Below, piece after piece: positions 12,691-28,109 of a stretch of DNA of 64,000 nt; positions within the stretch are counted from its first letter, which is position 1, and each line of letters starts with the position of its first letter. The translations under genes and the position numbers were made by a program. The DNA lies in contig NC_037089.1 of assembly GCF_002994745.2 (NCBI RefSeq), forward strand, positions 87,258,347 through 87,322,346, written 5' to 3'. This DNA is from Rosa chinensis (lineage: Eukaryota > Streptophyta > Magnoliopsida > Rosales > Rosaceae). The notes beneath the pieces are model-generated. The model did not search any database, had not been told where the DNA came from, and was given only the letters and a program-made list of their open reading frames with translations.

Positions 12691-13526
12691 AAAAAACTAT
12701 GCTCATGGTGGACCTGGACTAGAGGTAGATCTAATATAGAGTTCACATTTAAAACCAATTGACAATGGATAAAATGGCCCGAACCCTTATAAACTAACAA
12801 GCAATATCCTATTTTTTCCATGTGGGATATATATACTCTCAACAAAGCGTACATATCTAGGACATAGATAGAGATTTCATCGTGTTATAACTTTTCTATT
12901 TTCGGAGATATAGTAATAACTCTTCCTTAATTATTTCTATATGTTCAACGTGTGATCATTTTGTGTTTTCCTTCTGGACCTTTCGATCTCTTATAGTTTC
13001 GTTTCGTTTCGTTCAAATTATTCTTTTCTTCCGAATTTGAAATCTCTTTCACTATCACACAGAGAAAGACTATTGCTGCAGGAACCAGGCTAGATCTGAC
13101 CCCTTATATGATACATTGATACATAACATGACGTACATCTTTGGTCCATAATCAACAATCACTTGCTAGCACCGAACAAATGATCGTTTTTAACATCATC
13201 GTTCGATATTGTTGATTTTCTTCTATTTAGTGCGGCCCGACCTCATTGCAGACGAAAACGAACCGACTTGTGATTCCAAGCAGTTTCAATTTCTCAATAC
13301 GGTCCACCTCAAACACCACTACGTCAAGTTGATCACAGTACACACCTACCCTTGTTTTATTGGGATAATTATCGTCTGCATATTATATTGGACCAGATGA
13401 TAAAAATAAATACCTACAGAGGGCCAATACACATCCTAGGACCATGTGGTGAAAATAAAAAAAGATAACTGGTACGTATTATATTTGACCATGCGTGAAA
13501 TGGACAAAACAAAAGATAAGAAACTA
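12691..13526. other. Intergenic, no gene recognised
   Basis: AT-rich sequence without recognisable exons or transposon ends. Confidence 0.4.
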
Positions 13527-13542
13527 GACAGCTAATCTTTTC

Positions 13543-14687
13543 TTTTTTTTTGAGAAAAAGGAAATTCATTAAAAAACAAGTATGTTACATTGAACGGGAG
13601 TACCCATCTGTGGACTCAAACCACAGCACCCCTCCCAAACCAGAACAAACTGGAACCATAGTGGCGGAACTGCCAAAAAACCGGCCTCTGTGAGCCAAAC
13701 AAGCCCAACATCCAACCACCTACAACACCCAAACCTGCGGACTACTAAGGGTAGCATCCAACCTCTAGTGTAGAGATACAGCCCTACCACCAATATAATG
13801 ATAAATCGCAACTCCCTCTCAAGCACCGTGATCCAAAACCGCCGGACCCCGTGCGAGGGTAATTCATCATCACATCGATAAATAGGCGGCACGGCCACCA
13901 GACCGAGCCATAGAGATAGCACTACCGACCAACCAAGATACCAAAACAATGGCATCGAACAACCTAAGAACACCCAAACCCCCGCTCAACAGAGGGGGAC
14001 ATATTCTGAACCAAACAACAACAGAAACAAATAACAACAAACCAAAAAGAAAACAAAAATAAACTCCAAAGAGGACCAAGAAACAGTGGCCCGGCCCAAG
14101 ACCCCCATCCCCCCGCACAGGCCCAATATTGCAGCCACCCACACCCGCCGCCAGCAAGCCCCATCGCCACCAGATCGCCGCCCTACCGCAACAAGCCGCC
14201 GCTCCGACTCCGCCATTGCAGCACAGAAATGTCGCTCCAGACCCAGCCCCAACACCAGGCAGCCCACCTCAGTACGAATCGAGACCAGATCGGAGCCCGA
14301 ACCCTTTCGAGATCACCTCTGCCCCGATCCGAACTGAAACTCCACGATCCGATCGATGACGCCAGAGACCGCCATCGGATAGCCGAAGATGACGCTGCAG
14401 TACCAAACCTTCGCCCCGGATCCGAGAATGCCAGATCGAAATCGATCCGTGCCGCCCGAAAACGGAGAATCACCCCTCTCCCAGAACCACACCACTGCCC
14501 CACCAGCCCCCAACACCTTCAAACCATCAGTCCTCTCCCGGGCCAGAACGCAGAGGCCAGAAGGCCTGCCGTGTTCGGCCGGGAGAGACGCTCCCACCCT
14601 CCGGTTTTTCCCTTTTTTTTTTCCTAGGCGCGTGAAGCGCGTTCTATAAAGACCCCCCCCCTCTACTTGTCACCCACGTAAATATTC
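13543..14687 (-). mobile_element. LINE-derived retroposon (minus strand), no reverse transcriptase
   Basis: A 16-bp direct repeat gacagctaatcttttc flanks the insert (13527-13542 and 14688-14703). On the minus strand the element begins with a G-run and a GC-rich leader and ends 'aatgaatttcctttttctc' plus an A-tail. That is the 3'-end style of plant L1 elements. Only about 1.15 kb is present and no endonuclease or reverse-transcriptase motif was seen, so it is an internally deleted or non-autonomous copy. The proline/arginine-rich open frames on both strands between 14086 and 14650 are by-products of the GC-rich leader. Confidence 0.7.
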
Positions 14688-14703
14688 GACAGCTAATCTT
14701 TTC

Positions 14704-16781
14704 AACAACAAAAAATGAAGGAAAAAAAAAAGGAACAACTAGTAAAATCATGCGACACATTCATCTCTCTTTTGTAGTTTTGTGAATAGTTTACTCATGC
14801 CTTGATTAAACTGGCCGAGTCTCTAGATTAAAATAATACCACGTGTGTAGTTTTGTTAATATTTTACTCACGTCTTAATTAAACTTAGATAGTCCCTTGA
14901 TTAAAATAATATCATGTATCCTAAACATATGTATGACATCATCAAAATCTGGATCATCAAAATTACCCTTTAATCTAAAAAATAAAAAATTCATAATGCA
15001 TTATTTAAATAATTTATTTTTTGAAAAGTTTAAATAATTTATTTTATTACAATAAAAAAAAACATAAGAACATAAATGAAAAAAAGAATTAAGGAAGTGA
15101 TAATTGAACAATAAACACATGTGCATTACATGGATGAGAGGCTAGTTGTAATAACAAGCTCGATCACGATCTCCTTAAATGTCAAGCAATTTGACCAAAA
15201 AGAATTCATATATCATGAAACAAATGCATGTGACAAGCTTATAAAATGGTGTTAAAGTAATTTTTAGGGCAAAAAGTACCAAGTTTGGCCAATTTTTTCC
15301 CCAATCAATTGATGAATGAATGATATTTACACACGTTTGCCAAAACTATTGTCAATTTAATAGTGTTAACAAATAATAATATATTAATTAAACTCTTAGT
15401 TTTAAAGGTCACATTATTGATGAAGTTTCAGTAATTTAATATTTTTAGTGGGTATTTTGTGAGGCCGGATGACAATAAAGTTGAACATTACGTAGCAATA
15501 GAAGCTTAAAAATTAGTCAGTTTTTTCTTTGTTAACAGTCAGTCGAGGCCTCCTTGACTTCATCAGTATGTCAGTATGGACTTTCAAAGTGAAGTCTAGT
15601 GTAGACAAGGATCTAGGTACCTCTACATTCTTGATGAGTGATTGTAGTTATTTGACTCCATAACTCGTTGTAATCATTTCATTATTAACAAAGTTATCTT
15701 TTGATTTAAAAAAATAAATAATAAATAAGAAATACAAAAATAAAAAAAATTTCTTAATTCATGGATATTGAATAGTAAACTAATCTTGTTTAAAAGATGA
15801 TTAGGTACAATTTTTTATGCTAAGATTCTTCAAAATAGATATAACTTGCACCAAATTAAGCAGTTTCATAGTTTAAATGTAGCTATCCATCCATATACAG
15901 TAAGACGGAACTTATGCTCATAATTTTACCATTTTTTTTTGTTTGTACGTCACTTAATGTAACAATTTCCTCGTTGAAGGACCATGAACTTTTACCTAAT
16001 TGTTTGGCCGGATTCATCATTCAAGAAACACATGATGGTGACTGGTGAGAGAGAACCTTCTCCACATTATGATAATGATTAGCCATTACAGCAAGATAAA
16101 TTATTGGATCGAGTTTTGAAATTATTGTCCTTTGACTGATTCCACGTTTAGCACACCGTGAATTGAAATGATCGAGATTCGAGATAGACTATTCTGTTTC
16201 AAAAAAGTGCTCGGACGGGTCTCACACTCTCAATTAATGTCTAGTAGAATAAATAATTCAATATCACAACATACACGTTGCCATAAGTCTATCAACTCCA
16301 CGCAGCCACGCTAATAATCCAGGGAGAGGTCCCATTAACCCTGTGCCAATAAAAATTTGCCATCTGTCCTCCCACTTAATGAAGTTAACTCCTTAAATTT
16401 GTGTTTAACATAACTGTGCTTTTAAGAAAAGTTAATTTTTGTTTATATCTTATAATAAGTGGCTGAAAAGTAGTTATTGAGCCATGAGCCATTGAGCCCA
16501 TGACATATTGAAAAATTATAATTACTGGAAAATTTGATTAAAGATTTAAAGGTGGAGATGCAGGGTTAATGAGTAATAGTTAATTTAAGGAGGATTTCCA
16601 TAGATGATAACGATTGCCCTTCCAATTAACAAAGTAGCTTCAGAAGATGAATGAATCGATAGAAACAAAAATATGTTAAGGTAAATTTGGAAATTCAAAG
16701 AAGAATTATTATAATATTATGAAGGGAGTGTGGTTTGTAATTTACGGAGTGTAAATTTCCTTCCCCTTATAGAATGACTAA
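14704..16781. other. AT-rich intergenic DNA with a 73-bp tandem duplication
   Basis: No gene recognised. A degenerate tandem pair with 73-bp spacing begins at 14774 and 14847 (gtagttttgt(g/t)aat..., then gattaaaataat). The rest is AT-rich without recognisable structure. Confidence 0.5.
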
Positions 16782-17131
16782 TTTGAACATGAGAAAATTT
16801 CAGCCTAAGTTCTCAAACTATGCTGCCAAGGCCAATTTGATATCTAAACTCTCAAAAGTATCAATGTGATACCTAAAGACTTAAATTAGCATCAACGTGA
16901 TACTTCCGTCTAAAATGTCTAACGGCGTCGTCTGTTTGCTGATGTGGCAAACATGTGGGAAAAAAAAAGGGGCAAAAATGACTTTTTACCCTTTTTTGTT
17001 AATTCTTTTTTTTTCTTTTCTCTTCTTCTTCTTCTTCGTCTGGGATTTTCTTCTAGCCCAAGACCAGTCCGACGACGACAATGACTCTCTCCCAAGAAAT
17101 TTTTTAAAAAAAGGCTTCTTCTTCTTCTTCT

Positions 17132-17272
17132 TCAACCTCACTCTTCTTCTTATTTTCTGTCCTCTCCTTCTCCTCTGCCCAAACCATCACTAACGCCACC
17201 GTGATCCTCTCCAATTCTTGCTACAAATCCATCTCCCTCGCACTCCTCTGGATTAACCACGATGTTACATGA
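17132..17272 (+). pseudogene. Captured fragment: fasciclin-like protein N-terminus
   Basis: The frame reads a signal-peptide-like run (STSLFFLFSVLSFSSA) followed by QTITNATVILSNSCYKS and ends at TGA. A secretion signal followed by NAT..LSN.GY.S is the start of plant fasciclin-like arabinogalactan proteins. The piece is cut off before the conserved FAS1 H1 box. There is no start codon in frame that would make a meaningful gene. Confidence 0.5.
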
Positions 17273-17784
17273 TAGGAACAACAACCAAAAGAAATGAAAA
17301 AGGGCTGAGTAGCAATTAAGTGAGAGAACATTTTGGAAGAAATTGCAAAATGATTCACGAATCAATCTTGAGTCCAAATCAAGAGTTTAAAAATCATAAT
17401 CTTGATCATCTTCACCCTTCTCCAGTTCATCATCTTCACCCCTACTCAATCCCGAAGCTTTGTCTTCATTCCTATGATCAAATTTAACCATCTTTAATCC
17501 ACCATCTTCAACCATGTTGTCAACTCTAACATCTTCAACCATCTGATTTTAAATAGAGACAAATCACAAATTAACATGCCCAAAATTGCAGAGAGAGAGA
17601 GAGAGAGAGAGACGTTGTACCAAGACCCAAATTAGTAGGCTACGCTTGCAATTTGAGGAAAAATCAAACAGCCCAACAAAACCCAAGCTGAAGAAAAGAA
17701 ACTGATTAAAGAGAAGGCACCAGTTCGCTGCACACCAAATTCCGGCGAACCCAGCTCCACCAACCACCTCCTCCCATCGCTTTC

Positions 17785-17983
17785 CCTATTCGATCACTCA
17801 AGTCCCTCCCGTTCGGCGCCAAAATCGCTACCTTGCTCGACGGCCTTTCTCTCACGGTACCTTCCGGCTGACCACCTCGTCTTGCTCAACAACTTGGCAG
17901 CCCCAATTTACGTCGATGGGTCGTTGATCATCTCGGCACCAGCAGGTTCTTCGACCGGTATCGGGTTCGATTGGGAGCTTTAG
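17785..17983 (+). pseudogene. Captured fragment: fasciclin-like protein C-terminal part
   Basis: One frame gives SLPFGAKIATLLDGLSLTV up to a stop near 17870. The next frame continues LLNNLAAPIYVDGSLIISA to a TAG at 17981-17983, so a frameshift splits it. P.G..I.TLL.G..L.V followed by IYVDGSLII is the usual order late in a plant FAS1 domain. It is probably from the same source gene as 17132-17272, with the middle lost. Confidence 0.5.
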
Positions 17984-18316
17984 CCCCAATGCCCAAGCTG
18001 CTTGGCGGCACGAAACCCTAAGAAGAAGAAGAAGAAGAAAATCCCAGAAGAAGAAGAAGGAAGAAAAAGAAATGAAAAGAAAAGGAAGAAAAAAAAAGAA
18101 TTTAAAAAAGGGTAAATTGGTCATTTCACTTTTTTGGGCTCACGTGCTTGCCACGTCAGCAAACAAACGGTATCGTCAGATATTTTGGACAGAAGTATCA
18201 CATTGATGCCAATTTAAGTATTTGGGTATCACATTGATACTTTTGAAAATTCGGATATCAAATTGGCTTTGACAGCATAATTTAGGAACGGTAGCTGAAT
18301 TTTTCTCTTTGAACAT

Positions 18317-18497
18317 AATGTTAAAGTACTTCTGGCTTTAACTATTTGGTAATCCCTTCATTCTTTGGGTATATTGTTAATGAAAGAACCAAAGTATTCC
18401 CAATGAAATTCCAGCAAGAGTCATGAAGCAGCATCCTTAAGCTTACAAAAGATATATTTAATACACATTTCAAAAAAAGAAGAAGAAAGAGAGAGAG

Positions 18498-18547
<50 letters not shown>

Positions 18548-19053
18548 CCAAACACATGATAAATTGCTCTCATCTTGCATAGTTCATACGTTACCAATAA
18601 TATGTGTTTTCATATTTATCAATTGAAATAATAACAAATAAAAGAAAAAAAAATCTAAGCACCGTCTACAGAGGTGCTTTCTTTTAGAAATTGTAATATT
18701 GATATTTTTTAATATTTATGACTATATGTCTTCTTTAAGAACAAAATTTACGTTTGTTATATGCCTATGTCTAAATAATTATTGTGTGGTCTTGAACTAC
18801 CACGTGTATATAATTAATAGCAAAAGTTAGTGAGGTCTAGCTCTTCATTTGGGTGGAGAATAAGCAAAAATAACAAAAAGATAAAAAAAAAAAACAAAAA
18901 AGTACAATGATTTTGATAATTGAATTACTTGCTGCAAAAATTTCTTGATTCTAGAAGACTAAGATTGAAATCGATTATATGTATAGAGACAAGCAGCAGC
19001 ACCAAGACAAACTATGATGTTTATATTGATTTAAAAAAAAAAAAACAACCTGT
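18317..19053. other. Intergenic, no gene recognised
   Basis: Apart from the microsatellite, only AT-rich sequence with A-runs was seen. Confidence 0.4.
18488..18545. repeat. Compound microsatellite (GA)n(CA)n(TA)n
   Basis: Uninterrupted GA, then CA, then TA dinucleotides. It makes a spurious isoleucine/tyrosine-rich frame on the minus strand. Confidence 0.95.
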
Positions 19054-19062
19054 TTGGAATTC

Positions 19063-20380
19063 GGGAAATGATCCTCTCCTAAGCTATTATAATACCTGAG
19101 CTACCTAAGCTTTCAAGTAGATTGAAACACGTGTCTTTGGTTAGATCTAATGGTTTACAATTAATTTGATTTTCATTTTTCTTCTAAAGTTCAGTTTTCC
19201 GTTGCCAATACTCTTTTTACTTCTCTCTCTCTCTGTCTCTCCGGCGCACTCTTCCAATTTGAAGACCAAGAGCGTCAGTCTGAGCCACCGCGAACTCCAA
19301 TCCGCATGTAGCATCAGTGGCGGCTGCTCGAGGAAGACGAAGAAGCCGAAGAACAAGAAGAAGTGCGCCGCCGCCGGAGTTTCCGAGAGCGGCGGAGGTG
19401 GTTTGGTTTCGTCTGGGATGACTGCGTTTGGGATTGCGATGAAGACGACGAGTGACAAGAATACCCAAATCAAAAGACAAATGAAATTTAGCAAAAGCCA
19501 AAGATTCACGTATTCACGTCCAAAAAAAAAAGAAGGTTCACATATTTATAAAATAAGATAGGAAAATAACCGAAAATTTGTCCATTTCCATAAGCCTTAG
19601 GAGATTGGAAGGAGAAGGCAAGAATGGAGTCATTGACCAGAGACTTTGAAAGGGAACTCTGAAACACCCTACTGTAACTACTACATGCTTATTATTTCAT
19701 CTTCATTATTAATTAATTGAAACCCAAATCAACTTCTTCATCATCATCATCGCTTGGATTTCTGAACCTTCCCCCAACTTTGAGCGAGACCCATATATAT
19801 CAGTTTTGCAGCCAAGTAAGAAAACCCAGGTAAGTTTTAGTGTTGGCCGGTTTTCTTTTGCTTTGGATGAGAAAGTCATCGTCTTTCTTGGATTCTAGCA
19901 ACACCCGTTTCGTCTAGCATGGATTTGTAGTGAGGAGGTCGGGATTTAAGAGAGATTATTCAGAGCACCGCCGTGCACTTGCACCAGCATAAATGAATGG
20001 TTAGATTGCATTAAATACACTTTTTGTTTATTAAAAATAAAGTTGATAATAAATATCAAGGGTTGAGATTATTTTATAAGAGTTGGGTCACTTACACCGT
20101 CGGTGCATAGAATAATTTCCAGGGATTTAATTGTTAGCAGCAGATATGTGTATTTGATTTGATGAAGAAGAGAGAGTAAGAGACTCGGAGCTGACGAGTG
20201 GAAGAGTGAGGAAGACAATCAGAAAGAATAGAGGAAGACAAAAACTGAATGGGTATTATTGTAAAATCGACAACCCGAAGAGTTATAGACCATTAGATAT
20301 GCCACTGGCCATGTGTCTTCATCTGCTTGAAAGCTTCGATAGCTCAGGTAAAATAGTAGATTAGGAGAGGATCTTTTCCA
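19063..20380. mobile_element. Second non-autonomous MULE, upstream of beta-glucosidase 1
   Basis: Inverted ends share gatcctctccta and 'aagctttcaag(t/c)agat' (about 19063-19160 and, in reverse complement, 20290-20380). The flanking 9-mers are TTGGAATTC (19054-19062) and TTGGAACTC (20381-20389), a 9-bp duplication with one mismatch. The interior around 19220-19420 is GC-rich and may be captured host sequence; frames exist on both strands but none was recognised. A small MITE is nested in it at 19950-20121. Confidence 0.7.
19950..20121 (+). mobile_element. Small MITE, copy A (nested in MULE)
   Basis: A 172-bp insert with imperfect inverted ends (attattcagagcaccgccg / attattctatgcaccgacgg). It is flanked by the 9-bp duplication GGGATTTAA at 19941-19949 and 20122-20130. 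The 9-bp duplication suggests Mutator-type mobilisation. Confidence 0.75.
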
Positions 20381-20418
20381 TTGGAACTCAACCTAATGGA
20401 AAGACAATTACGTGTGAT

Positions 20419-20589
20419 GGAAATTATTCTATGCACCGATGGTGTAAGTGACTCAACCCTTATAAAATAATCTCAACTCTTGATATTTATTATCAACTTT
20501 ATTTTTAATAAACAAAAAGTGTATTTAATGCAATCTAACCATTCATTTATGTTGGTGCAAGTACACGGCGGTGCTCTGAATAATTTCTC
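20419..20589 (-). mobile_element. Small MITE, copy B, inverted relative to copy A
   Basis: About 171 bp, the reverse complement of copy A with few changes. It is flanked by TTACGTGTGAT at 20408-20418 and 20590-20600. It sits 150 bp upstream of the TATA box of beta-glucosidase 1. Confidence 0.8.
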
Positions 20590-20739
20590 TTACGTGTGAT
20601 ATTTATTTATGTAGTTTTGTTTGATCACTTATCCATATATTGGTATAATCAGAGATTTGATGAGTTATGTCATCATATTTACGCAAGTAGAAGTTCAGAA
20701 AAGAGATTCTCTGGATCGAATAGTGACTTCCAATAACTC

Positions 20740-20747
20740 TATAAATA
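20740..20747 (+). promoter_or_regulatory. TATA box of beta-glucosidase 1
   Basis: TATAAATA in the context ctCTATAAATACTTGC, 98 bp before the start codon. The same block with similar spacing precedes beta-glucosidase 2 (37605), so it is conserved between the duplicates. Confidence 0.8.
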
Positions 20748-20844
20748 CTTGCTTTATGTAAAAGCATTCTCCATCCCGCTAAACACTCTTGCCCCCTTCT
20801 AAGTAGCTACTCGATCTCACTCACAAACACACCCAGAAACCACC

Positions 20845-24293
<3,449 letters not shown>

Positions 24294-25103
24294 TGTCAGT
24301 ACGTAGCTTTGGATTAGAAGAATAAGACAGAGCTTATGGCAAGAACTTCCTTTCCTTGTGAAATGCGGAATAAAAGTAGCTATAAGTTAAGAGTGGCACA
24401 CCATGCGCATGTGATGCCTTGCCTTGCCACTTGAACCCATGAATTTGTCGATTTTCAAGCAGGCCTTGCTTCTATTTCAGGATATTTTTCTTGTGTTTCT
24501 TGGTGTGATTTTTGCACTTAATTACTGGATATTTCAAATGACATGGCCTAAATATTGTCATTTTCATTCATATAATAAAATATCAGCTCTGCAAGCATGA
24601 TTAAAGCTGTAGCCGTACCTACTTCTTAGAGCCAATAATGGGTTCAACCCTGTCCATTCCTTATTCCTTTAACGTGTCGGGCCTTGTTTGTGTCGAACCC
24701 ATAAGCGGGTCGTGCTGTGTTCATTTCGGGCCAAAAATTAGAATCAATTAAGAGCAAATTTATAAATATAAGTTGCGACTCATATACCACTGGTTCCACT
24801 CTCAAAGTCACAGGTCTCAACTATACACAATCCAATCACAAACCAAAATAATAAGTGACAAATTCTTTTGTTTAAAAAGCAGTTGACTTCATCATCAAAG
24901 TAATAAATTTTGAACAAAAATGTCTAAAGAGGAATCCAAATTCACACTCAAATATATATTATCTTTATATGTAAATTTGTCGTTTACACTCAAATATAAG
25001 TTTATTGTCTATAAATATATATTATCTTTATATTATAAAGAAAAAAAATTAAATTATAGAAACGGGTCGGATCGCAGGCGGAAATATGTTGTGCTCGGGC
25101 GTG
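24294..25103. other. 3' flank of beta-glucosidase 1 and edge of an older repeat
   Basis: 24300-24640 is similar to the 3' flank of beta-glucosidase 2 (about 40700-41030), for example catggcctaaatattgtcat in both, so the duplication includes this DNA. From about 24670 the sequence becomes a GGGCC/CGGGTC-rich repeat. It resumes at 28037-28104 and again at 36482-36580, so this older repeat is interrupted by the two LTR insertions. Confidence 0.6.
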
Positions 25104-25108
25104 CCTAT

Positions 25109-28031
25109 TGTGAACCCTGAAAAATTTATTGAGTTTAATTGAGATCGTCTGTAGTTATTTATTTACGATCTCGGTAATTATCAAAGGTGCTCGAGAATAT
25201 TTTTCAGAAATTCTCAATGGGCAATCCTCGATTTAAGAGTTGGATAATAAAGTACAAGACATGACGATTTTGTGGAAATTTTCGATACCCGAGATAATTA
25301 CTATGAGTTTTCAAAGTTTTGGAGTTTGGAAATTAATTAAAAAGAAAAGGAATTATCTCGGGGCGATATGGGCTGTCCATTTTCTCCACTGGTTGGTTTG
25401 GGCAGTTCATTTCATTTTAAAGGGAGGGGGACCAGATCATATCTATCAGAAGGCTCAAAGAGAAGCATCAGAGCTTCTGACCCGGAACGCTGACCCGACT
25501 ACCCGCGAGGAAACCCGGCCACAACTCCAGCGTCCGGCCACCCCACGAAGGCGAAATGGCACTGTTCTCTTCGTCTTGCTATTGCCGACAAGCATGTGGT
25601 GGTGGATCTTCCATGCACGGATGGTGAAGGGAGATTCGAAGCTCGAAAGGTTTGAAGATTTCCGGTGAAGTCTTCTGCAAATTCCGGCAACCGATTTACT
25701 TGCATGTGGTATGAAAGTCAATCATCTCGTCAAGTTCTACACTCTAGTGTAATTGGTTTTGGAAATCGATTAAGTTTGAATGATTGAGTTTATGGGGTTC
25801 GACGGAGCTACTGACGATGGCTACTTTTCGGCCATGTTTGTTTCACAGAATCTGGACATTGGGAAATGAAAGTCTTTCCTTTCCTGCGTTTGGGATGGCC
25901 AACGAAGGGAAAATGATTCCCAAAGGAAAGGAAAAAGAGGAGGAAACTGGTTCCCCCCCACCCACCTCAGGAAATTGATTTCCCCCCCCCCCCACGGCCT
26001 CACCCACTTGCAAAATTATATGACTAAATTGTTCCTGCTCAAAATCCTTATTTGCTAATGTACAGTTGTTTGTATGATTTTTGCATTACCCCTGCAATGA
26101 AAACTAAAATGTGTATTCTGACTACATTCCTAGTCTTTCCAAACACGGGAAATGAAACTTGTTGGGAAATGGGAAATTGCAGGGGTAAGGAATTGATTTC
26201 CTTTCCTTTCCTTTCCTCGAACCAAACGCGGCCTTCGGGTTTTCTAGGTTCGTTTCCAACAGCCTTGAAGCATGAATTGAGGTATGCTAGAGCTTAGTTT
26301 CTTGAGAAGGTTGAAATGGTGAGTGGGTATGTTCTGCCACCGCAGCACCACCACTTGTGGTGGCTACCTTGGTTTATTCCTTCTCTTAATTTGCGTTATC
26401 AATTACACGTTGACGTTCGATTATGGTTAAAATTTCCAGAATTTGCGAAATGGAGGGATGCTTGGTTGTGCACAATTGAAGGAATTGAGAAATTGTGTGA
26501 AGGGTGAGCTCGACAAGGAGTTTTCCGGTGGCCATGCGATAATTTACTGATTTGGGATACCTCCTGGCTCTTGTTTAATAGTTAATACAAAGGTCAGTCA
26601 AGGTTCTCCTTGAAAGTTCTGGAAATCGCATTGTTGATGTTCTGAAATTGTGATTTGCTCGGGTTTGCATGTTCCACGTGAATTTATGTTACATGGTATG
26701 GTTTACACTTTACTAGAATATATCTCAAGATGGTTTGGTATTCGTGGAAATTGGATATCAAATTGACTTGGTGTTTGGTTTGCGTTATGTTGAGAGCATA
26801 GTGAATATATATTGAAATGATTGTGAAAAATTGGATATTTGGTGTTCTGTCAGATTCCGGAATGGTATTGATAGGTGTAAATCGAGTAAATGGTATAAGA
26901 AGTCTAGTAATTGAGACTTTATGAGATTAGTCGTGATTGGTCAACTTCATTCTGTCAAACTTTGGTCAAATCAGGAAAAGTTGGTCAAACGATTAGTTAT
27001 TCGTCCAAAATTTAAATATTTATTCGACAAATCATTAACGTTAATTATGTTGGAATCTAGGACTCCAGTTACCCGAGGAATCACCTCGGACAACGTTAAA
27101 GGTTAAAATATCTGAATCCTGGTAGGGGACTCAGGACTCACTCGGTTAGTTGTTTTCCGTTTGTAATCAAATGTTAATGCATATTTGAGTTGCATGGTTT
27201 GGTAATTGATGGTCTAAGAGTGAGTGAAACATAACGATTCCTTGGGCTTCGATCCCCTAAACCTCTGGAGGGGCCGTATGGACGGAATGGTTTCTGACAT
27301 CCTATGAGGTGTGGCACTATTTTTAGGTGATATGGCGTAATTGGACACTCTCGCTACAATTACCTAGTGATGACTTTATTTGAGGTAAGGTCGTGTAATT
27401 GGTCCATGGGACCAGCCATCAGGTAATTATATATTCGTTTGAGTTCCATGCATTGGATTTTGAGTCTGAAAATTATTTGAAGTTTGTCGTTTTTTGAAAT
27501 ATTTGGTTTAAGCATGTTTTCATACTGGGCAGCCCAAAAATTGAATCATTTGTCGCTTTTCAAACCTAGACGGGTGAAACTCCTATTGAGCTGTGAGGAC
27601 GAAACCTCTCCCTTACAATATTGTGGATTCAGGTACTGTGCACTGGTAACGAGATTAGAGCGGACGGAGCTGGGTGTGCCGATTTTGATAGTATATCTGA
27701 ATGGAAATCAGATTCCGGGTTCCAATGTTATTCTTGTTCCTTTAAGTTGTGTTTTCAGAACTTGTCGAAATCTGGTTGTTTTATGCTAAGTCTATCATAT
27801 CTTGATTGTTTGCAACGTTAAGTCCTGGACGAACATTTGAATTTAAGGTTTTAGAACGGTTTTCACCTCAAAAGAATTTAAAAGCTTCCATTGTGCGTTT
27901 TGTGAAAAATTTATTTTAAACAATTTGCCTAGTGGATTTCTAGAATGTAGATCATATCTTCGATTTATGTTCTAGAGACTCACAGCACTATAACGTACTT
28001 AAGTTGGTGAGGTGCAGTTTGGGGTGTTACA
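25109..28031. mobile_element. Solo LTR of a Ty3/gypsy-type retrotransposon
   Basis: The unit starts TGTGAACCCTGAAAA and ends GGGGTGTTACA. It is flanked by a perfect 5-bp duplication CCTAT (25104-25108 and 28032-28036). No PBS, polypurine tract or protein domain lies inside and no second LTR is present, so it is best read as a solo LTR left by LTR-LTR recombination. A 404-bp MITE inserted in it later, making the bare LTR about 2.5 kb. Apparent reading frames inside are not genes. Confidence 0.75.
25830..26233. mobile_element. Harbinger-type MITE nested in the solo LTR
   Basis: Ends GGCCATGTTTG (25830) and, in reverse complement, GGCCGCGTTTGG (26233). It is flanked by the 3-bp duplication TTC (25827-25829 and 26234-26236). 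Inner sequence is rich in ggaaaggaaa / tttcctttcc and holds a C-run near 25981-25994. Confidence 0.7.
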
Positions 28032-28109
28032 CCTATAACGGGCTCGGGCCAAGTTGGGTTAATGGGCTCATATAACTCGGCTTAGCCTGACCCGTTAGAA
28101 TAATGTGGT

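Larger units (their letters stand above)
16791..18307. mobile_element. Pack-MULE with captured fasciclin-like gene pieces
   Basis: Terminal inverted repeats of roughly 200 bp start gagaaaa(t/a)ttcagc at 16791 and in reverse complement at 18307. They share 'aaaagtatcaatgtgatac' and 'tttgctga(t/c)gtggcaa'. A perfect 9-bp target duplication TTTGAACAT sits at 16782-16790 and 18308-18316, the hallmark of Mutator-type insertion. Two interior segments read as parts of a fasciclin-like protein (17132-17272 and 17785-17983). No transposase was found. Confidence 0.85.

Noticed and set aside
14086..14650. Long proline/arginine-rich frames on both strands
   Set aside because: They lie in the GC-rich leader of a LINE-derived element, overlap each other in several frames and have no motif.
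18342..18557. Frame with a long Ile/Tyr repeat
   Set aside because: It is a translated TA/CA microsatellite.
25455..25721. Arg/Ser-rich frames within the solo LTR
   Set aside because: Both strands are open over the same GC-rich part of the LTR; no gene signature.
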